From DATAOG01 sp963753685 (GTDB lineage Bacteria > Pseudomonadota > Alphaproteobacteria > Geminicoccales > Geminicoccaceae), in NCBI GenBank assembly GCA_963753685.1, contig CAVWDE010000011.1:62001-126000 (forward strand): 64,000 nucleotides of DNA. Reading direction: 5' to 3'. Each line of letters opens with the position of its first letter. Position 1 is the stretch's first letter. This document shows, one piece after another, positions 9,055 to 16,687 of this stretch. The translations under genes were made by a program, and so were the position numbers. The notes below the pieces were generated by a model. It ran no database searches. It saw only the letters and a list, made by a program, of their open reading frames with translations, and was not told where the DNA came from.

Positions 9055-10062
9055 TCATGCCTTCAGCTCGCGTTTGAGCTCGTTCAGGAAGCGCCAGTCG
9101 GTGCCCTCGGCGAGGATCTTGTTGGGGCTCGACTTGATCATGCCGACCTCGTGGAGCCGAAGCGCGTAGAAGCGCATCGTGTCCCCGGGGTCGAACTCGC
9201 GCCAGCGATCGAAGCGCGCGTCCCTCAGGGTCTCGAGCGCGTAGTCATAGCTGCGGGCGAAACCGCCATCGACCGTTCGCCGCGCGACCGCTTCCGGCTC
9301 CGACACGCAGCGGTCGACGGCCTTGAGCAGGGCCCGCAGCACACGCTTGGTGGCGACCGGGTATTGGCTCACATACTCTGCCCTGCCGGCCAGCATGCAG
9401 CAGAAGTACTGCGACCATGGGTCATCGACGGCGGTGGCCAGGATCGTGTGGCCGATATGCCGGGCGCGCAGGTCCTGTGGTTCGGGCGGTACGCCGAGGA
9501 AGGCGTCGATCTTGCCGTCGACGAAGAGTTGGAGCGAGGTCGCGTTGCCGCTCGCGACCCACTCGATATCATGAGTGGGATCGAGCCCGATGTAGGCAGC
9601 CATCAGAGTCACCAAGATGTGCGGGCTCGAGCCGAAATCATAGACGCCGACTTTCTTGCCCCTCAGGTCCGCGATGCTGCGGATGCGGTCATTGGCGATC
9701 AGCTCGAGGCACCCGGAGTGCATACCCGCCAGCACGATGATCGGTACCCCGGATTCGATCGAGGCGATGTGGATCGCCGCGTAATTCCAGTCGAAATCCA
9801 GCTCACCACGCGCGATCCATTGCGACGAGTCGCCGCTTGCTTCTTCCACAAAGCGGACATCGGTGAGGCCTTCGGTATGCAACAACTCGGCGGCGACGTA
9901 CTCTGGTATTTCACAGCTTGCGGGGAAGAACTTCGGCAGCCGCACCGCCGTTGTCTCCGGCGGCCCTTCACCGGCCAGCGATCTGCGCGCGCCGAGGCTG
10001 CCGGCGGCGGCCGCTCCGGACAGGCCCGTCAGGAAATCGCGGCGACTTTGAATGATCTGCAT
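9055..10062 (-). CDS. Tat-exported ABC substrate-binding protein, NMT1/THI5-like (array copy I)
   Basis: 335 residues from ATG at 10062. The Tat motif is IQSRRDFLTG. This is the most divergent intact copy: ASCEIPEYVAAELLHTEG replaces the usual APQY segment, GMHSGCLELIANDRIRS replaces GCFELFA or GCYELFA, and VPPEPQDLRARHIG replaces FPPEPQELRAR. The C-terminal third is still the common array type (MIKSSPNKILAEG, then FLNELKRELKA). The truncated copy G' resembles it most in the first 50 residues. Confidence 0.86.
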   Translation of the reverse strand: MQIIQSRRDFLTGLSGAAAAGSLGARRSLAGEGPPETTAVRLPKFFPASCEIPEYVAAELLHTEGLTDVRFVEEASGDSSQWIARGELDFDWNYAAIHIASIESGVPIIVLAGMHSGCLELIANDRIRSIADLRGKKVGVYDFGSSPHILVTLMAAYIGLDPTHDIEWVASGNATSLQLFVDGKIDAFLGVPPEPQDLRARHIGHTILATAVDDPWSQYFCCMLAGRAEYVSQYPVATKRVLRALLKAVDRCVSEPEAVARRTVDGGFARSYDYALETLRDARFDRWREFDPGDTMRFYALRLHEVGMIKSSPNKILAEGTDWRFLNELKRELKA

Positions 10063-10085
10063 GTGAAAAGTCCTTCGCCATGTCA

Positions 10086-10106
10086 GGCTCGGGCGCAGCC
10101 CGAGCC
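10086..10106 (-). promoter_or_regulatory. Intergenic hairpin between array copies J and I
   Basis: GGCTCGGGC (10086-10094) and GCCCGAGCC (10098-10106) make a perfect 9-bp stem with a GCA loop. It begins 5 bases after the stop of copy J and ends 23 bases before the start of copy I. This is the strongest of the array hairpins. Confidence 0.55.
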
Positions 10107-10111
10107 CATGT

Positions 10112-11116
10112 TCACGCCTTCAACTCGCGCTTGATCTCGTTCAGGAAGCGCCAGTCGGTGCCGGCGGCGATGATCTCCTGCGGGGTCGACGTCATCATGC
10201 CCGCCTCGTGCAGACGGAGCGCGTAGAAGCGGAGCGTGTCCTCGGGGTCGTATTCGCGCCAGCGGTCGTAGGGGACTTCGGTCAGCGCCTGGAGCGCGTA
10301 GTCGTAGTGCTGCGTGAACCCGCCATCGACCAGCATGCGGGCGACCCGCGCCGGCTCGCTGACGCAGAGGTCGGTCGCCTTGAGGATCGCGCGGGTCACG
10401 CGCTTGGTCGCGATCGGATACTTGGCGATGAAGTCGCGGTTGCCCGACAGCAGGCAGCAGAAGTATTGCGACCACGGGCGGTCGATCGCGCTGTTGAGGA
10501 TCACGTGGCCGATGTTGCGGGCGCGCAGTTCCTGGGGTTCGGGCGGAAAGCCGAGGAAGGCGTCGATCTGGCCGGCGGCGAACAGCTCCTTGGGCCGGAC
10601 CTTCGGGCTCGTGATCCAGTTGACGTCGTTCACCGGGTCGAGCCCGACGTAGGTCGCCATGACCGCGAGGAAGACGTGCGGGATCGAGCCCAGGCCCTGG
10701 ACGCCGACGCTCTTGCCCTTGAGGTCCAGGATGCTGCGGACGCGCTCGTGCGCGAACAGCTCGAAGCAGCCCGAGTGGACCCCGGCCACGACCGTGACCG
10801 GATCGCCGGCAGCGATCGAGAGCACCAGCGGTGCCGCGAAGTTGAGGCTGAAATCGAGCTCGCCGCGGGCCATGGGCCCGGAGTGCTGGCCGGCCTCGTC
10901 GGCGACGTAGCGGACCTCGGTGAAGCCTTCGGCGCGCAGCAGATCCAGGACGGCGTATTGGGGGGCTATGCAGATGCCGGGGATCTTGGCCAGGCGGATG
11001 GTGGTGACTTCGGGGGGGCCGTTGCCGGCGAGCGCAGTCCGGGCGCCGAGAATGCCGGCAGCGCCGGCTGCCGATATGCCGGCCAGGAAGCGGCGGCGAC
11101 TTTGCCTCACGTGCAT
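10112..11116 (-). CDS. Tat-exported ABC substrate-binding protein, NMT1/THI5-like (first gene of the array, copy J)
   Basis: 334 residues. ATG at 11116 with GGAGGCCTCG upstream is preferred over 11161, because it places RQSRRRFLAG at residues 4-13. Family reading: soluble periplasmic component of an ABC importer, folded before export by Tat, related to NMT1/THI5, SsuA and NrtA-type proteins. The domain begins with GPPEVTTIRLAK after the signal, then GICIAPQYAVLDLLRAEG, GVHSGCFELFAHERVRS, VGLDPVNDVNWI, FPPEPQELRARNIG, PWSQYFCCLL and YDRWREYDPEDTLRFYALR. As the first gene on the minus strand it probably follows the array promoter in the 403-bp gap upstream. No permease or ATPase gene accompanies it in the window. 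Confidence 0.87.
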   Translation of the reverse strand: MHVRQSRRRFLAGISAAGAAGILGARTALAGNGPPEVTTIRLAKIPGICIAPQYAVLDLLRAEGFTEVRYVADEAGQHSGPMARGELDFSLNFAAPLVLSIAAGDPVTVVAGVHSGCFELFAHERVRSILDLKGKSVGVQGLGSIPHVFLAVMATYVGLDPVNDVNWITSPKVRPKELFAAGQIDAFLGFPPEPQELRARNIGHVILNSAIDRPWSQYFCCLLSGNRDFIAKYPIATKRVTRAILKATDLCVSEPARVARMLVDGGFTQHYDYALQALTEVPYDRWREYDPEDTLRFYALRLHEAGMMTSTPQEIIAAGTDWRFLNEIKRELKA

Positions 11117-11519
11117 CGAGGCCTCCTGTTGATGGCGTGACCTGCGGACAGGTCGCGCCAATGCTGCCCGCTATCGCTGCGGTCCAGCTCGACAGCCGGA
11201 ACGCCGTGGGTGCGGTTCACTCGGATCTTCGGCTTGGGTTCGAGGTCGCGCGGACGGGCACCTGTCGGTGCGGTCGGCGAAAATTCCCCTTGGGCTCGAC
11301 CTGCTCATGTCGGCCTCGTCCAGGCGTATCGCCGCGCTCGGCCACGCTCAGACTCGCAAATCGTGAGAACTATGGCAGAACGCCCCCTGCGCTGCACGCT
11401 TTTTGAGCGATTATCCTGGCGGCCTACGGTCGGGCGTTGATCGAGGGCGGGGCTTGTGCCATGGCGTCGCCGGGCGCGGCGCGAGGCGGGCGCGCCGGGG
11501 CGATCAGGGAGGCCAAGCC
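11117..11519. other. 403-bp divergent intergenic region between the array and the amidase
   Basis: This should carry the promoters for the array (minus) and for the amidase (plus). The only clear structure is a hairpin at 11139-11154, GACCTG-CGGA-CAGGTC, just upstream of the ribosome-binding site of copy J. It matches the position of the hairpins in front of other copies. No open frame here looks coding, and no convincing sigma-70 boxes were found. Confidence 0.5.
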
Positions 11520-13044
11520 ATGACGATCTCGGTCAAGACGCCGACCACCGAGCAGATACTCGACCTGGCCGCGGGGTTCGGCATGCACCTCGAGCGGTCC
11601 GCGGCCGAGAGCTTGCGCGGCATCATGGCGGCAACGCTCGGCTCCTACGCCCGGGTCGACGAGCTGGTCGAGCCGGGGCTGCCAGTCAGGTACCCGCGGA
11701 CCTCGGGTTATCGGCCGGGCCCCGAGGAGAACCCGCTGAACGCCTGGTACTGGCGGTGCGAGATCAAGGGGGCGGCGGACGGCGTCCTCCAGGGCAAGAC
11801 GGTCGCGATCAAGGACAACATCTGCGTCGCCGGGGTGCCGATGGCCAACGGCTCGCGGGTGCTCGAGGGCTACGTGCCGGACGTCGACGCGACCGTGGTG
11901 ACCCGGATCCTGGAGGCGGGCGGAAGGGTGGTCGGCAAGGCCGCCTGCGAGGACTTGTGCTTCTCGGCCGGCAGCCACACCTGCGTGACCGGCCCGATCC
12001 GCAATCCCTTTGCGCCCGAATACTCGGCCGGCGGCTCCTCGGGCGGCAGTGCCGCGCTGGTCGCCTCGGGCGTCGTCGAGTGCGCCATGGGCGGCGATCA
12101 GGGCGGCTCGATCCGGACGCCGTCGGCCTGGTGCGGCGCCTACGGCCTGAAGCCCACCTGGGGGCTGGTGCCCTGCACCGGCGCCATGCCGATCGCCTAT
12201 GCGCTCGATCACCTGGGGCCGATCTGCTCGAGCCCGGAGAACGTCGCCCGTCTCCTCGCCGCGATCGCCGGCCCCGACCCGCTCGATCCGCGCACGGCGT
12301 TTTCCAAGCCCGGCGACTATCTGGGCGCCCTGGAGCGTGGCGCCGCCGGTATCAGGATCGGCATGTTGAAAGAGGGCTTCGCCCATCCGGTCAGCGATCC
12401 CGCGACCAGCGCCAAGGTCAGGCGCGCGACCGCGGTGCTGGGCGAGCAGGGGGCGGTCGGTCAGCGAGGTCTCGGTGCCGATGCACTACGACGCGCCGCA
12501 CGTCTGGACCGCGGTGATCCTCGAGGGTGCCACCGAGCTGATGATCAAGGGCAACGGTCAGGGCAACAACTGGAACGGCTACTATACGGTGTCGCTGATC
12601 GACGCGTTCGCGCGCGGCTGGCGCTCGCGTCCGGACGATCTGTCGGCGACCTGCAAGCTGGTCCTGCTGCTCGGCGAGTATCTCAACCGCCACTACCACG
12701 GCCGCTATCACGCCAAGGGCCAGAACCTGAAGCCCGTGGTCAAGGCGGCCTACGATACAGCATTCGAGCAGGTTGACATCCTGGCGATGCCGACCATCCC
12801 GTTCCCCGCGACGAAACTCCCGGCGGAGGGCTGCCCGCTCGAGGAGTACATCGACCTCGCCCTCAACATGCAGCAGAACACCTGCCCGTTCGACGTCGCC
12901 GGGCATCCGGCGTTCACGATTCCCTGCGGCCTGGTCGACGGCCGGCCGGTGGGGCTGATGCTGGTCGGCCGGCACATGGACGAGGCGACCCTGATCGCGG
13001 CCGCCCAGGCGTATGCCGAGGCGGTCGACTGGAAGACCCAGTAG
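11520..13044 (+). pseudogene. Amidase-signature enzyme, interrupted by one frameshift
   Basis: Amide hydrolase of the AmiE/GatA amidase-signature family, acting in the cytoplasm. Start ATG at 11520 with GGGAGGCC 6 bases upstream. The Ser-cisSer-Lys triad is visible: Lys in KTVAIKDN (about residue 100), the glycine/serine signature YSAGGSSGGSAALV (about 172), and the nucleophile in GGDQGGSIRTPS (about 195). At about 12450-12462 one extra base shifts the frame. Homology resumes at VSEVSVPMHYDAP and continues to 13044. Joined, the protein would be about 507 residues, normal for the family. If the extra base is a consensus error this is an intact gene. The substrate is not predictable. Confidence 0.8.
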
Positions 13045-13046
13045 CC

Positions 13047-13083
13047 GGCCGCCGCCGGGCAGGCGAAGCAGCGGCTGGCGGCC
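13047..13083. terminator. Possible bidirectional terminator between convergent genes
   Basis: GGCCGCC (13047-13053) and GGCGGCC (13077-13083) are inverted repeats between the amidase stop and the epoxide hydrolase stop. No T-run is present, so this rests mainly on position. Confidence 0.3.
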
Positions 13084-13084
13084 A

Positions 13085-14287
13085 CTACTTGCGCAGGGGT
13101 CTGAAGCTCACGCGCACTTCTTCTGAAAAGAATTGCGGCTGCTCCCACGCTGCGAAGTGACAGCCTTTCGGTAGCCGGTTGTAATGGATGAGTTTGGGGT
13201 ACGCCCGCTCTGCCCAACTCCGCGGGGCGGCGTAGATCTCATCGGGAAAGACGCTGACGGCAACCGGGATGGCGACGTTCTTCGGGGCGAAAAAGGCAAG
13301 CTTGTTTTCCCAATACAAACGGGCCGAAGAGATCGCCGTGTTCGTCAACCAGTAGAGGGTGATGTTGTCGAGAATGTCATCGCGCGTAAGGCCCTCGGAC
13401 TGGCCGGCAAAGACGCGCGCCATGAGCGCCTCACTGGCTTCGTCGTGGTCGAGGATCCAGGCCGCCAGGCCGACGGGCGAGTCCGCAATCCCGTAAAGCG
13501 TCTGTGGGCGGTTGCCCATCTCGAGGGCGTAGCCAAGGCCGTGCTTATAGAAAAAGGCGAGCCGATCGAACGCATGTTGCTCGTCGGCTGCGAGACCGGA
13601 TGGGGCCGGCGCACCGGTAAAAGCCGCCGCGTTGATGTCGTTTGGAACCGCGCCCGGCATGTTGGTGTGAATGGCGAGCAATTCCGGAGGCGCCAGCACG
13701 CCCATGAGATCGGTGATGAGCGCACCCCAATCGCCGCCTTGCGCCACGAAGCGCGTGTATCCCAGGCGCTTCATCAGCACGACCCAGGCACGTGCGATGC
13801 GGGCGGGGTCCCAGCCGGGAGTGGTCGGCTTGCCTGAAAACCCGTAGCCCGGCATCGACGGAATCACCAGGTGGAACGCATCCGATGCGCTCGCGCCATG
13901 GGCCGTGGGATTGGTCAGTGGATCGACGATCTTGATCTGCTCGATGACCGAGCCGGGCCACCCGTGCGTGACGATGAGCGGCAACGCGCCGTCGTGCTTC
14001 GAACGAACGTGAATGAAATGAATGTCCAGCCCATCGATCTCGGTGATGAACTGCGGCAGGGCGTTCAGCTTCGCCTCGACCTTGCGCCAGTCGTATTCGG
14101 TCCCCCAATAACGCGCGAGGGCCTGCATGGTCGCGAGCTGCACGCCTTGCGTCGCATCCGCGACAGTTTCCCGCTCAGGCCAGCGGGTCGCCGCTACGCG
14201 GCGGCGGAGATCGACCAGTGCCTCGTCCGGAACATCGATGCTGAAGGGCCGGATGGCGTCGCCGCCGGTCGCGGCATGCGTGGACAT
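13085..14287 (-). CDS. Epoxide hydrolase (EHN domain plus alpha/beta hydrolase)
   Basis: 400 residues. The start is taken as ATG at 14287, because GGAGA lies a suitable distance upstream; the ATG two codons earlier is too close to it. Residues 10-110 form the epoxide-hydrolase N-terminal domain (IRPFSIDVPDEALVDLRRR, WRKVEAKLNALPQF, IHFIHVRS). The alpha/beta hydrolase part shows the oxyanion motif HGWPGS, the nucleophile Asp in QGGDWG, and a late His in KGCHFAAWEQP. The expected reaction is hydrolysis of an epoxide to a diol. It directly follows a decayed catalase-family gene on the same strand. Confidence 0.88.
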   Translation of the reverse strand: MSTHAATGGDAIRPFSIDVPDEALVDLRRRVAATRWPERETVADATQGVQLATMQALARYWGTEYDWRKVEAKLNALPQFITEIDGLDIHFIHVRSKHDGALPLIVTHGWPGSVIEQIKIVDPLTNPTAHGASASDAFHLVIPSMPGYGFSGKPTTPGWDPARIARAWVVLMKRLGYTRFVAQGGDWGALITDLMGVLAPPELLAIHTNMPGAVPNDINAAAFTGAPAPSGLAADEQHAFDRLAFFYKHGLGYALEMGNRPQTLYGIADSPVGLAAWILDHDEASEALMARVFAGQSEGLTRDDILDNITLYWLTNTAISSARLYWENKLAFFAPKNVAIPVAVSVFPDEIYAAPRSWAERAYPKLIHYNRLPKGCHFAAWEQPQFFSEEVRVSFRPLRK

Positions 14288-14289
14288 GA

Positions 14290-14538
14290 TCATTCTCCTT
14301 TGCGGAAGAGAGAGGGTTGCGCGTACGCATGCGGCAGCCCTTCGAGGATTTCGACTTCGCCCCGGGCCAGCCGGTAGCCCTTGGCACGGGCTTCCCGCCC
14401 GCCCGCCCGACGCCCTCGGCCGCGACCGATCTTGCCGTATCGCGCTTCATGCCTTCGAGAGGACCGTCTGCAGGTTCGCTCGAAGTCGGCATCGGCGCAT
14501 TCGACGTTGAGGCTGTAGCGCACGAAGTCCGGCGTCAT
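14290..14538 (-). pseudogene. Decayed N-terminal remnant of a catalase-family gene
   Basis: ATG at 14538 has a good GGGGAGGACTGCGTC leader. The first frame gives FVRYSLNVECADADFE. Two other frames give ANLQTVLSKA and MKRDTARSVAAEGVGRAG. The first frame then returns with EARAKGYRLARGEVEILEG and LPHAYAQ before an early stop. This order matches, from memory, the start of the small heme catalase-like family (the AKGYGLxRGEVEILDGLP region). At least three one-base deletions plus loss of everything after about residue 80 indicate a dead gene. Its last bases supply the ribosome-binding site of the epoxide hydrolase. Confidence 0.6.
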
Positions 14539-14652
14539 GACGCAGTCCTCCCCGCACGCGGGGCGATGCCGGCCTGGTTCCTCCCGCAGGCCGATCGCTC
14601 GAACCCGAGCATCGGGCTTGCCGACGGAAAAAACAAGGCCGGCCGCGCGCGT

Positions 14653-15750
14653 CTATGAGGCGAGGGCGAGGGCGTCCTCGAGCGCCGGGTAGTCGGTGTA
14701 GCCGCGCTCGGTGCCGCCGTAAAAGGTGGCGGGATCTGGAGTGTTGAGGGGCGCGTTGCGGGCCAGGCGCAGCGGCAGGTCGGGGTTGGCGAGGAACGAT
14801 GAGCCGAAGCTCACGAGATCGGCCTCGCCGCGTGCGAGCACCGCCTCGGCGAGTGCCCGCGTGTAGCCGCCGTTGACCATCAGCGGGCCGCCGAACGCCT
14901 CCTTGAGATCGGGGACCAGCGGCCGAGCACCTTCCGGCAGGGCGCCGGCCGGCTCGACCACGTGCAGATAGGCGAGCCCAAAGTGGGAAAGGGCCAGGGC
15001 GGCATGGCCGAAGGTCGCGCGCGGGTCGCTGTCGCTCATGCTGTTGAAGTCGCTCTGCGGCGAGAGCCGGACGCCGACCCGGTCCGCACCCCAGACGCCG
15101 GCCACCGCCGTGGTCACCTCGAGCAGGAAGCGGGCGCGGTTTTCCAGGCTGCCGCCGTAGCGGTCGGTGCGCTGGTTGGTGCCGTCGCGCAGGAACTGGT
15201 CGATCAGATAGCCGTTGGCGGCGTGGATCTCGACGCCATCGAAGCCGGCGGCGAGCGCATGGCGGGCGCCGGCCTCGAACTGGGCGACGATGCCCGGGAT
15301 CTCGGCGGTCTCGAGCGCGCGCGGGGTGACGAAGGGCTGCGGCCCGCTGGCGGTGAAGGCATCGCCCTTGGGCGCGATCGCCGAGGGGGCGACCGGCAGG
15401 CCGCCATCCGGCTGCAGGGAGGGATGCGAGATCCGGCCGACGTGCCAGAGCTGCAGGAAGATCCGGCCGCCCTTGGCGTGGACCGCGTCGGTCACCCGGC
15501 GCCAGCCGGCGACCTGGGCCTCGCTGTGGATGCCGGGCGTGCCCGGATAGCCGACGCCCTGGGGCGAGACCTGGGTCGCCTCGGTCACGATCAGCCCGGC
15601 TGTGGCGCGCTGGGCGTAGTAGTCGGCGGCGCGGGCTCCCGGAACGTTGCCCGGGCCGGCGCGGTTGCGGGTCATGGGCGCCATCACGATGCGGTTGGGC
15701 AGCGCCTGCGCACCGAGCTGGACGGGCGTGAAGAGGTCGGTTCGGGCCAT
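14653..15750 (-). CDS. nemA: Old Yellow Enzyme family alkene reductase
   Basis: 365 residues, the usual length of NemA-type FMN ene-reductases, which use NAD(P)H to reduce activated alkenes, maleimides and nitro compounds. The TIM barrel starts DLFTPVQLGAQALPNRIVMAPM. Substrate and FMN residues are visible in VTEATQVS, IFLQLWHVGRISH (about residue 100), DGVEIHAANGYLIDQFLRD (His/Asn pair, about 180), NQRTDRYGGS and GVRLSPQSDF. The gene is divergent from a TetR regulator, with two shared operators and a clear promoter in between. This layout is typical of electrophile-inducible nemRA-like pairs. Confidence 0.92.
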   Translation of the reverse strand: MARTDLFTPVQLGAQALPNRIVMAPMTRNRAGPGNVPGARAADYYAQRATAGLIVTEATQVSPQGVGYPGTPGIHSEAQVAGWRRVTDAVHAKGGRIFLQLWHVGRISHPSLQPDGGLPVAPSAIAPKGDAFTASGPQPFVTPRALETAEIPGIVAQFEAGARHALAAGFDGVEIHAANGYLIDQFLRDGTNQRTDRYGGSLENRARFLLEVTTAVAGVWGADRVGVRLSPQSDFNSMSDSDPRATFGHAALALSHFGLAYLHVVEPAGALPEGARPLVPDLKEAFGGPLMVNGGYTRALAEAVLARGEADLVSFGSSFLANPDLPLRLARNAPLNTPDPATFYGGTERGYTDYPALEDALALAS

Positions 15751-15777
15751 CGCGGGTCTCCTCGGCTGGCTTGAAGA

Positions 15778-15797
15778 ATGTATGTGGATACATACAT
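15778..15797. promoter_or_regulatory. TetR operator 1, overlapping the nemA -10 box
   Basis: Perfect inverted repeat ATGTATG (15778-15784), six bases, CATACAT (15791-15797). The same core GTATG-N6-CATAC recurs 41 bases away. It covers the predicted -10 element and start region of the ene-reductase promoter, so binding would repress it. Confidence 0.7.
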
Positions 15798-15820
15798 ATG
15801 CGACCAGGCGACCGTGTCAA
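15793..15820 (-). promoter_or_regulatory. Predicted sigma-70 promoter of the ene-reductase gene
   Basis: On the minus strand TTGACA (15820-15815) is a perfect -35 box. It is followed after 16 bases by TATGTA (15798-15793) as the -10 box. Transcription would start near 15786, about 36 bases before the ATG at 15750. The -10 lies inside operator 1 and the -35 abuts operator 2. Confidence 0.6.
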
Positions 15821-15836
15821 GTATGTAATTGCATAC
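15821..15836. promoter_or_regulatory. TetR operator 2, next to the nemA -35 box
   Basis: GTATG (15821-15825), six bases, CATAC (15832-15836). It has the same spacing and half-sites as operator 1. It lies 45 bases before the regulator's start codon, where it could also mediate autorepression. Confidence 0.65.
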
Positions 15837-15880
15837 ATTCTTTCGATGCTAGGATGGCCGTGGCAGGGATGTGACGACCG

Positions 15881-16564
15881 ATGGCCCAGAGGATCACGCA
15901 GGCGAGCGCCGAGACCGCCCCGGCGGGGGTGGCGCCCGAGGCGGCCCGACGGCGCGACAGGGAGGCGACCAAGCAAGCGCTGCTGGCCGCCGCCGTGGAG
16001 GTCTTTGCCGAGCACGGCTACGACGCCGCGACCACGCGCGCCGTGGCACAGGCGGCGGGCGTCAACGAGCAGCTGATCCAGCGTTATTTCGGCGGCAAGG
16101 CGGGGCTGCTGCTGGCGATCATCGAGCGCTTCGGCGAGCAGGAGCGCGGCTGCTGCTCGCTGCCGCCGCCGTGCATCAGCCTCGAGGGCGAGATCCGCGG
16201 CTTCCTCGAGTACCAGCTCGAGCACGCGGCCGCGGTCGGCAACATCTCCAAGGTGGCGCTCTACCGCTCGCTGTGCGATCCCAAGGTCGCCTGCGCGATC
16301 GGCCGCCAGTTCGCCGAGACCCGGGTCCAACTTCTCCAAAAGCGTCTGGAGTCGCTCCGCGAGCGCGGCCTGATCGACCCGGGCGCCGATCTGGAGGCGG
16401 CCGCGACCGCGCTCGCATCCTTGAGCTTCGGCCTCGCCTTCGTCGACCAGCTGGTGTTCGGCGCCGACTGCGCGCGTCTGCGCCGCGTCGCTCGTCACGT
16501 CGCCCGGGTCTACGCCGCCGGCCTGGCGCCGCCAGAGCGCCCGGGCCATGGCGCCAGCGCATGA
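15881..16564 (+). CDS. TetR-family repressor, probably of the adjacent ene-reductase
   Basis: 227 residues. The N-terminal helix-turn-helix domain follows a 25-residue Ala/Pro-rich leader: TKQALLAAAVEVFAEHGYDA, then TTRAVAQAAGVNEQLIQRYF (about residues 48-67), with GGKAGLLLAII completing the TetR_N motif. The C-terminal ligand domain is cysteine-rich for its size: GCCSLPPPC at about 90-98, then SLCDPKVAC at about 128-136 and GADCARL near 195. NemR-type repressors sense electrophiles through cysteines, so thiol-based sensing is a reasonable inference. It is divergent from the reductase, with two palindromic operators between. Confidence 0.87.
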   Translation: MAQRITQASAETAPAGVAPEAARRRDREATKQALLAAAVEVFAEHGYDAATTRAVAQAAGVNEQLIQRYFGGKAGLLLAIIERFGEQERGCCSLPPPCISLEGEIRGFLEYQLEHAAAVGNISKVALYRSLCDPKVACAIGRQFAETRVQLLQKRLESLRERGLIDPGADLEAAATALASLSFGLAFVDQLVFGADCARLRRVARHVARVYAAGLAPPERPGHGASA

Positions 16565-16650
16565 GCATCGCTCCTCGTGTCCATGAGGGGACCAAGGACA
16601 GGCCGGGGATGGCAAATTGCGCCTGCGTTCAGCGCGCGTTACTGTTCCGA

Positions 16651-16666
16651 CCCTCGAGAGCGAGGG
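16651..16666 (+). promoter_or_regulatory. Hairpin in the leader of the glutamine amidotransferase gene
   Basis: CCCTCG (16651-16656), AGAG, CGAGGG (16661-16666) is a perfect 6-bp stem-loop ending 21 bases before the ATG at 16688. No T-run follows. It could end the tetR transcript or shape the leader of the mgs operon. Confidence 0.35.
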
Positions 16667-16687
16667 GTCGAGCCAAGTGAGGCTGTC

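Noticed and set aside
11137..11406. 89-residue plus-strand frame in the array/amidase spacer
   Set aside because: No ribosome-binding site, no recognisable motif, biased composition; treated as intergenic.
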